Below are positions 59,128 through 64,000 of a stretch of 64,000 nt of DNA, piece by piece (position 1 is the stretch's first letter; the number at the start of each line of letters is the position of its first letter). The position numbers and the translations under genes are program-made. The notes under the pieces were generated by a model that was given only the letters and a program-made list of their open reading frames with translations, had not been told where the DNA came from and ran no database searches. Source of the stretch: Micromonospora siamensis (GTDB lineage: Bacteria > Actinomycetota > Actinomycetes > Mycobacteriales > Micromonosporaceae); the NCBI RefSeq assembly GCF_900090305.1, contig NZ_LT607751.1:2108001-2172000 (forward strand). The letters run 5' to 3'.

Positions 59128-60018
59128 CTACGGCGGCGGGCAGGGTCGCCGCCAGGCGTCCAGCGTCCGGTTCTTCCGGATCGAGGAGAAGCCGTAGCCG
59201 ACGCTGGTCACGCAGAAGATGCCGGTGGCGCCGGTGTACTCGACGTGGAAGACCGGCTTGCCGGCGTCGACGAACGGCAGCAGCTTGGCGCACTGGCGCA
59301 GCCGTACGCACTCCTGGTTGACGGCGAAGTCGAAGTCCGGCGCGAGCGCGGCCACCTGCGCCACGTCGTCGACCAGCCCGGGGGAGAGGCCCAGCGAGCG
59401 GGCCAGCTCGGCCGCCCGGCGGTTGAACACCAGCTGGTCGTCGAAGCCGAACGGGAAGCCGGGCCGGTGGGCGTACCCGTCGGCGTCGGCGAGCGCGACG
59501 GCGCCGAAGCCCTTGCCCCGGCAGAGCCGGAACCGGTCGGCCAGCACCGGGCGTAGCAGGTCCCAGCGGCGCACGTCGAGCCAGTGCCCGCCGGTCCGCC
59601 GGGCGGGGGCACCACGCACCGCCGCCGGGAACCGGGTGGCGTCCGGGTCGCTCCCGGCGTACGACCCGACGGGCACCTGGCAGACCAGCCGCCGCCCCTG
59701 GCGTCGCAGCGCGGCGGTCTCGGTCGAGGTGACCCGCACCGGGTCGAGCAGGAACACGTCCGCGTCGACGCTGGTGTCGACCGGCCCGCGCAGCTGCCAC
59801 TGCCACCGCCACACTCCGCCGGGCGGGCTCGACCACGGCGTCGGGGCGCCCGGCGGGACCAGTTCGGCGCGGCAGCCGTACAGCGGGGTGAGCAGCGCCA
59901 GCACGACGGCGCCCACGGCGAGCCGGCGGTGCGCGGCGGCTGGAGTGATCCGGCGGAGCGCGGCGGCCAGCAGCGTCGCCGCGGCCCGCACGGCGGACGC
60001 TGGCAGCCGGATCCGCAT
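59128..60018 (-). CDS. Secreted GH114-type endo-alpha-1,4-polygalactosaminidase-like protein
   Basis: The 296-residue product starts at ATG 60018 after GGGAG. The N-terminus is long and basic with a hydrophobic segment ending in LYGC (Cys49), so it may be a lipoprotein. The mature TIM-barrel domain has WQWQLRGPVDTSVDADVFLLDP, LVCQVPVGSYAGSDPDATRFP, WLDVRRWDLLRPVLADRFRLCRGKGFGAVALADADGY, FNRRAAELARSLGLSPGLVDDVAQVAALAPDFDFAVNQECVRL. These are GH114/DUF297 features; the Asp of LADADGY and the Glu of NQEC are the expected catalytic pair. Such enzymes degrade galactosamine-rich exopolysaccharide. Confidence 0.85.
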   Translation of the reverse strand: MRIRLPASAVRAAATLLAAALRRITPAAAHRRLAVGAVVLALLTPLYGCRAELVPPGAPTPWSSPPGGVWRWQWQLRGPVDTSVDADVFLLDPVRVTSTETAALRRQGRRLVCQVPVGSYAGSDPDATRFPAAVRGAPARRTGGHWLDVRRWDLLRPVLADRFRLCRGKGFGAVALADADGYAHRPGFPFGFDDQLVFNRRAAELARSLGLSPGLVDDVAQVAALAPDFDFAVNQECVRLRQCAKLLPFVDAGKPVFHVEYTGATGIFCVTSVGYGFSSIRKNRTLDAWRRPCPPP

Positions 60019-60136
60019 CGGCAGCTCCCGGGTCGCGGGCGGCGCCGTGCCGCCCCGGCGGTCGCCCGCCCCGCCTTCACGGGGCGGGCGCACCTCACCC
60101 GGTCAAACGAACGCCGCCCGGTGGCGACGCGCCCGC

Positions 60137-61444
60137 TCAGCGCGGCGTGGCGAAGTCCTGGGTCCAGTACGGCCCGTTGCTGCGCGCCACGCCGACGCCG
60201 ATCTCGGTGAAGCTGCAGTTGAGGATGTTCGCCCGGTGACCGGGGCTGTTCATCCAGGCGTCCATCACCGCGGCCGGGGTCTGCTGGTTCCAGGCGACGT
60301 TCTCGCCGTACGAGCGCCAGGCGTAGCCGGCCCGGTCCAGCCGGTCCCCGGCGTCGCTGCCGTCGCTGCCGTCGTGCGACATGTTCTGGTGGTCGGCCTG
60401 GTCCTGGCTGTGCCGCTGGGCGGCGAGGTTGAGCTTGCTGTCCACGCTCAGCGCCTTGCAGCCGGCCTTGGCCCGCTCCTGGTTGACCAGGTCGACGACC
60501 TGCTGGAGTTCGCCGCTGAGACCGGCCGTGGTCGTGGTCGCGGTGCTGGTGGGGGCGGCGCTGGTCGGCGCCTTGGTGGTGGGGGCGGCGGTGGCCTTGG
60601 TGGTGCTGCGGTCCACGTCGCGTCGCGACGGCGCGGTGGTCCGGGTAGGCGCCGGGGTGGTGGCTCGCGTCCGGGTCGGCGACGGGGCCGGGCGGCTGGT
60701 GGTCGGCGCGGCGCTCGGCGCGGCCGACGTCGGCGCCGGGGTCGGGGTCGGCGGCCCGGTCGGGGTGTCGGCGATCTCCGGCAGCGCGGGGGCGGTGGCC
60801 ACGGTGTCGTCCGCAGCGCTCCGCTCGGCCGGCTGGTCGCCGCCGGGCAGCGCCAGTGCGGCGGCGCCCAGGCTGACCACCAGGGTGGCCGCGGCGGCCG
60901 CCCCGCCGACCAGCAACGGACGGCGCAGCCGCCGGCCCTGCCGGTGCCGGCCCTCGGTCTCGGTCGCACCGGCGCGGGCGTCGATCTCCACCGGGGCCGG
61001 CCAGCCGCCCGGCGCGGGCTCGCCCGGCGCACGGTGCGCGGCCGAGACCGGCGGAAGGAGGTGGGTCTCCGCGCCCGGCCCGGCCGACCACGGCTCAGCA
61101 CGCTCGGCCCGCCACGGCTCGGCCTGCCGGGACCCGGGCTGCTCGGCCTGCTCGGCCGGCCATCGGTGTTCCTGGCCGGCGTCCCAGGCACCGGTCGGCT
61201 CCGGCTGCCGCCAGAGCTCGGTGCGTTCCGCCTGCCACGGCTCGGGGCGGTCGGCCCGCCACCGCTCGGCCTGCTCCGGCCCTCCGGCGGTCTCCGGCTG
61301 TCCGGCCGGCGCCGCCGGCTCGTCCCCGAACAGGTACGCCGATCGCGGCTCGGGTCGGTCGGTCAGCCAGTACGGCTCGTCCGTCGGCGGTTGCGGGCGC
61401 CGGGGAGATCCGTCGCTGTCGATCGGGTCGGTCCAGCCGTGCAC
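60137..61444 (-). CDS. Membrane-anchored CAP (SCP/PR-1) domain protein
   Basis: The protein has 435 residues. Residues 1-170 are a hydrophilic, Glu/Pro/Trp-rich cytosolic part with repeated AER-EPW type units (EPWQAERTELW, EPWRAERAEPW). A membrane helix (about 176-198) follows, then a Thr/Pro/Ala stalk (about 205-305). The C-terminal CAP domain is LVNQERAKAGCKALSVDSKLNLAAQRHSQDQADHQNMSH, YGENVAW, AVMDAWMNSPGHRANILNCSFTEIGVGVA and YWTQDF, with the usual His/Glu metal site. GTG 61444 follows GGAGGAA. Its role is unknown; bacterial CAP proteins are secreted and sometimes bind lipids. Confidence 0.92.
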   Translation of the reverse strand: MHGWTDPIDSDGSPRRPQPPTDEPYWLTDRPEPRSAYLFGDEPAAPAGQPETAGGPEQAERWRADRPEPWQAERTELWRQPEPTGAWDAGQEHRWPAEQAEQPGSRQAEPWRAERAEPWSAGPGAETHLLPPVSAAHRAPGEPAPGGWPAPVEIDARAGATETEGRHRQGRRLRRPLLVGGAAAAATLVVSLGAAALALPGGDQPAERSAADDTVATAPALPEIADTPTGPPTPTPAPTSAAPSAAPTTSRPAPSPTRTRATTPAPTRTTAPSRRDVDRSTTKATAAPTTKAPTSAAPTSTATTTTAGLSGELQQVVDLVNQERAKAGCKALSVDSKLNLAAQRHSQDQADHQNMSHDGSDGSDAGDRLDRAGYAWRSYGENVAWNQQTPAAVMDAWMNSPGHRANILNCSFTEIGVGVARSNGPYWTQDFATPR

Positions 61445-61483
61445 GCTGTTCCTCCACGGGGGTCGGTTTCGCAGGCCGCAGTG

Positions 61484-61513
61484 ACGCTACGGGTGCCCGC
61501 TGAACTGCGGCAA
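61484..61513 (-). promoter_or_regulatory. Promoter of the CAP-domain gene
   Basis: On the minus strand TTGCCG (61513-61508) and TAGCGT (61489-61484) are 18 nt apart. The leader would be about 33 nt. Confidence 0.5.
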
Positions 61514-61819
61514 CGTGGCTAAGAAAGAGTTAAGGCGAATCGGACTCACCGTGTCACCGTTACCGCAATACCGGGCGTACAGTAAAGGCGTCCGGACAGA
61601 GCGTGTCCGAGCCTTGCGGCGGCCCCCCGGCAAGTGGAGCAGGTTGGCGTGGAGATGATCTACGGCCTGCGAGAACTTGACGAAGGAGGGGGTGTCAGCT
61701 CAATATATAGGTGTCGCCACTCGCGCCCGGTCATGCCCGCAATTCGCTGGGATGACCCTCGCGAACCAAGTGGGCGCGCGTTGGCCGGCCTTTCCGGCAG
61801 CGCATATCAAGGAGTCAGC
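61514..61819. other. Intergenic region between CAP and coiled-coil genes
   Basis: This roughly 300-bp AT-richer stretch holds the promoter at 61677-61706 and a second TACAGT box at 61578-61583. I see no gene other than an unsupported in-frame extension of the small coiled-coil gene. Confidence 0.55.
61677..61706 (+). promoter_or_regulatory. Promoter of the small coiled-coil gene
   Basis: TTGACG (61677-61682) and CAATAT (61701-61706) are 18 nt apart in a rare AT-rich patch (AATATATAG). The leader would be about 107 nt. Confidence 0.5.
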
Positions 61820-62014
61820 ATGGCGAAGGCCCTCTACGGCCACGTAGGTGCAGCGCCCGACCGGCGTCTGCTCGACGAGGTCACCCGGCTGCGTGCCAGG
61901 GTTCAGGCACTGGAGTTCGAGATCACGCGTCTGCGTGCCGACAACGATCGGCTGGCGGCGGCCGCGGCGGAGGCCGACGACCTCCTCCGGCTGGCCGAGC
62001 CGGCGCTGACCTGA
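61820..62014 (+). CDS. Small leucine-zipper-like coiled-coil protein
   Basis: The protein has 64 residues. ATG 61820 follows AAGGAGTC, a strong ribosome site, so the upstream in-frame GTG at 61634 is unlikely. MAKALYGHVGAAPDRRLLDEVTRLRARVQALEFEITRLRADNDRLAAAAAE shows clean heptads (L-V-L-V-L-I-L-D-L). It begins with MAKAL-GH-G, a start I recall from conserved small actinobacterial proteins. It probably forms a dimer. Its function is unknown and it has no visible operon partner. Confidence 0.8.
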   Translation: MAKALYGHVGAAPDRRLLDEVTRLRARVQALEFEITRLRADNDRLAAAAAEADDLLRLAEPALT

Positions 62015-62054
62015 TCTCCGGATGTCGGAAAACTGAATCGCACCACCAAGAAAA

Positions 62055-62082
62055 CGCGCGCCGACACTTTTGTGCCGGCGCG
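62055..62082. terminator. Hairpin terminator after the coiled-coil gene
   Basis: GCGCGCCGACAC pairs with GTGCCGGCGCGC (one mismatch) around TTTT. T-rich sequence follows only on the minus strand (GTTTTCTTGG). Confidence 0.6.
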
Positions 62083-62505
62083 CAGCTCTGTTCCCGGTGC
62101 AGTTCGGCCGGACACAATTCCTGATCTTGCCCGACGCCCGTTGATCACGGTCGGGCCGGATTCCGTGATCCGGAGCGGATGGTCCGCCTGATGTGATCCT
62201 GCCGACACTCCGATGATCCGAACGACGATTCGACGCACTTCGGGAAGTCGGTTCCGGCCTGGTGGCGGGCGCGGTGTCGCGGGGTTCGCGGCGAAGGGCG
62301 AGGCGCGGGGCGCGGCGTGTCGGGTGATCGCCGGGGTGTGACGGACCGGGTTGCCGCAGGTCGGTTCCGCCGGCGCCCGGCGGCCCCCGGGGCGGGACGG
62401 GCGGGTCGCGTGCCGAGGCGGTCCCGACCCCGGGTTAGTCTGCGGGTCAACCCAGGTCCGCGTCTCCGGCGACGGTACGGCGGCCACCGGACGAGGATCG
62501 AGAAG
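62083..62505. other. Non-coding region upstream of smc
   Basis: No gene is supported in these 420 bp. They hold overlapping hairpins at 62143-62173 and a -10-like TAGTCT (62436-62441) about 65 nt before smc. Confidence 0.6.
62143..62173. repeat. Mutually exclusive hairpins
   Basis: GATCACGG (62143-62150) pairs with CCGTGATC (62163-62170). CCGGAT (62156-62161) pairs with ATCCGG (62168-62173). The two stems share bases, so only one can form. Confidence 0.55.
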
Positions 62506-64000
62506 GTGCATCTCAAGAGCCTGACGGTGAAGGGCTTCAAGTCCTTCGCCTCCGCGACGACGCTGAAGCTGGAGCCCGGGATCACCTGCGTGGTGGGCCC
62601 GAACGGCTCCGGCAAGTCCAACGTCGTCGACGCGATCGCCTGGGTGCTCGGCGAGCAGGGGGCCAAGGCGCTGCGCGGCGGCAAGATGGAGGACGTCATC
62701 TTCGCCGGCACCGCCGGGCGGGCGCCCCTGGGCCGGGCCGAGGTCACCCTCACCATCGACAACACCGACGGCGCGCTGCCGATCGAGTACACCGAGGTCT
62801 CCATCACCCGCCGGATGTTCCGCTCCGGCGAGAGCGAGTACGAGATCAACGGCGACACCTGCCGGCTGCTGGACATCCAGGAGCTGCTCAGCGACTCCGG
62901 CATCGGCCGGGAGATGCACATCATCGTCGGCCAGGGACGCCTGGACGGCATGCTGCACGCCAAGCCGGAGGACCGGCGGTCGTTCATCGAGGAGGCGGCC
63001 GGCGTCCTCAAGCACCGCAAGCGCAAGGAGAAGGCGCTGCGGAAGCTCGACGCGATGCAGGTGAACCTCAACCGGCTGACCGACCTGACCGCCGAGCTGC
63101 GCCGCCAGCTCAAGCCGCTGGGCCGGCAGGCCGAGGTGGCCCGCCGCGCCGCCGCCATCCAGGCCAACCTGCGCGACGCGCGGCTCCGGCTGCTCGCCGA
63201 CGACCTGCACACCCTGCGCACCACGCTCGACAAGGAGATCGCCGACGAGACCGCGCTGCGGGAGCGGCGTGAGCAGATCGAGGCGGAGCACGCCGAGGTC
63301 CAGGGTCGTCTCGGCGAGCTGGAGGCGGCGCTGGCCGAGGACGCTCCGCTGCTCGCCGCCGCCCAGGACACCTGGTACAAGCTCTCCGCCCTCGCCGAGC
63401 GGTTCCGCTCCATCGAGCAGTTGGCCCGCGAACGGTTGCGCCACCTCAGCAGCGGCACCGACGACGAGCGTCCGGGCCGGGACCCGGAGCAGTTGGAGGC
63501 CGAGTCGCGGCGGGTCCGCGAGCAGGAGGAGGAGCTGCGCGCGGCGCTCACCGACGACCAGATCCGGCTGGCCGAGGCGGTGGAGCACCGGCAGGAGCTG
63601 GAACGGCAGCTGGCCGCCGCCGAGCGGGAACTGGTCGCCGCCGCCAAGGCCATCGCCGACCGGCGCGAGGGCCTGGCCCGGCTCACCGGCCAGGTGAACT
63701 CGGCCCGGGCCCGGACCACCAGCGCCGGCGAGGAGATCGACCGGCTGGCCGCCGCGCACACCGACGCGATGGCCCGGGCCGAGCACGCCCAGGCCGACCT
63801 GGACGCGGTCGCCGAGCAGTCCACCGAGGCGGACCGGGACAACGCCGACCTGGACACCCGGCACGCCGAGGCGGTCGCCGGGCAGGAGCGGGCGCAGGCC
63901 GCCGTCCGGTCGCTCGCCGACGCCGAACGGGCCGCCGAGAAGGACGCCGCCACCTGGAAGGCCCGCGAGGAGGCGCTCGCCCTCGGCCTGCGCCGCAAGG
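62506..64000 (+). CDS. smc: Chromosome segregation protein SMC (3' partial)
   Basis: 498 codons are visible and the frame is open at the window end. GTG 62506 starts MHLKSLTVKGFKSFASATTLKLEPGITCVVGPNGSGKSNVVDAI, with Walker A GPNGSGKS. It continues with the Q-loop region AWVLGEQGAKALRGGKMEDVIFAGT, RMFRSGESEYEINGDTCRLLDIQELLSDSGIGREMHIIVGQGRLDGML and FIEEAAGVLKHRKRK. From about residue 170 it is a long Glu/Arg/Ala-rich coiled coil. Bacterial SMC organises and separates chromosomes with ScpA/ScpB. The usual upstream acyP is absent. Confidence 0.97.
   Translation, partial: MHLKSLTVKGFKSFASATTLKLEPGITCVVGPNGSGKSNVVDAIAWVLGEQGAKALRGGKMEDVIFAGTAGRAPLGRAEVTLTIDNTDGALPIEYTEVSITRRMFRSGESEYEINGDTCRLLDIQELLSDSGIGREMHIIVGQGRLDGMLHAKPEDRRSFIEEAAGVLKHRKRKEKALRKLDAMQVNLNRLTDLTAELRRQLKPLGRQAEVARRAAAIQANLRDARLRLLADDLHTLRTTLDKEIADETALRERREQIEAEHAEVQGRLGELEAALAEDAPLLAAAQDTWYKLSALAERFRSIEQLARERLRHLSSGTDDERPGRDPEQLEAESRRVREQEEELRAALTDDQIRLAEAVEHRQELERQLAAAERELVAAAKAIADRREGLARLTGQVNSARARTTSAGEEIDRLAAAHTDAMARAEHAQADLDAVAEQSTEADRDNADLDTRHAEAVAGQERAQAAVRSLADAERAAEKDAATWKAREEALALGLRRK

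Noticed and set aside
59219-61522. A 767-residue plus-strand open frame opposite the GH114 and CAP genes
   Set aside because: It crosses both genes antisense and has no motif; the minus-strand products are recognisable.
61634-61819. 62-residue N-terminal extension of the small coiled-coil gene
   Set aside because: It crosses the TTGACG-N18-CAATAT promoter candidate, and the ATG at 61820 has a strong ribosome site and a family-like start.

Overview
The window is about 72-75% GC by eye, uses GTG starts very often, and carries Tat lipoproteins, a Lys/Ala-tailed HU, DUF397/XRE pairs, CofC (coenzyme F420) and a SepIVA homologue. It is actinobacterial. From family and gene-order knowledge I infer a member of the Micromonosporaceae, most likely Micromonospora or a close relative; I could run no search to prove the genus.

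Layout. 1-7250: the 3' part of a large RHS/YD-repeat polymorphic toxin with a probable immunity gene, a Tat-exported lipoprotein and a tyrosine phosphatase. 7250-12100: a PRC-barrel protein, the peroxide-defence pair ahpC-ahpD, and citramalate synthase cimA, which sits behind a 9-residue leader peptide (MTSTVLISP) and an attenuator-like terminator. 13075-17019: a translationally coupled MoxR ATPase - DUF58 - VWA operon followed by a PDZ-less HtrA-like protease. 17129-21350: membrane and secreted proteins, arfB-type ribosome rescue, a DNA-glycosylase-like protein and a FAH-family enzyme. 21399-22045: tRNA-Gln(CTG) and two duplicated tRNA-Glu(CTC) transcription units.

From 22220 to the end the window follows the ancestral actinobacterial core order known from Mycobacterium (Rv2989 to Rv2922): ndgR/ltbR, hupB, mutT1, ppk1, cofC, gpsA, ddl, DUF3515, thiL, rpmB, DAK2, recG, rsmD, coaD, sepIVA, DUF177, rpmF, plsX, rnc, mutM and smc. 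Three genes expected in this order are missing: gltX (next to the FAH and tRNA genes), leuCD (between ndgR and hupB) and ung (near thiL). An orphan rho-independent terminator stands in the empty ndgR-hupB gap. Lineage insertions include a MetC-like PLP enzyme, a ROK protein, an XRE/DUF397 pair, an AAA+ ATPase, an LPXTG surface protein with minisatellite DNA downstream, and an MMPL/MFS/GH114/CAP block between mutM and smc.

Shared themes: a polyphosphate module (CYTH-CHAD, PPK1, MutT1) whose ppk1 has a PHO-box-like direct repeat; phospholipid synthesis (plsC-gpsA, plsX); ribosome and translation genes; and a set of GTG genes that begin 6-7 nt after a TANNNT-like -10 element, as expected for leaderless transcripts. 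The regulatory features I rate highest are the branched-chain leader on cimA, the PHO box on the leaderless ppk1, and twin 10-bp palindromes between the RHS toxin and its immunity gene.
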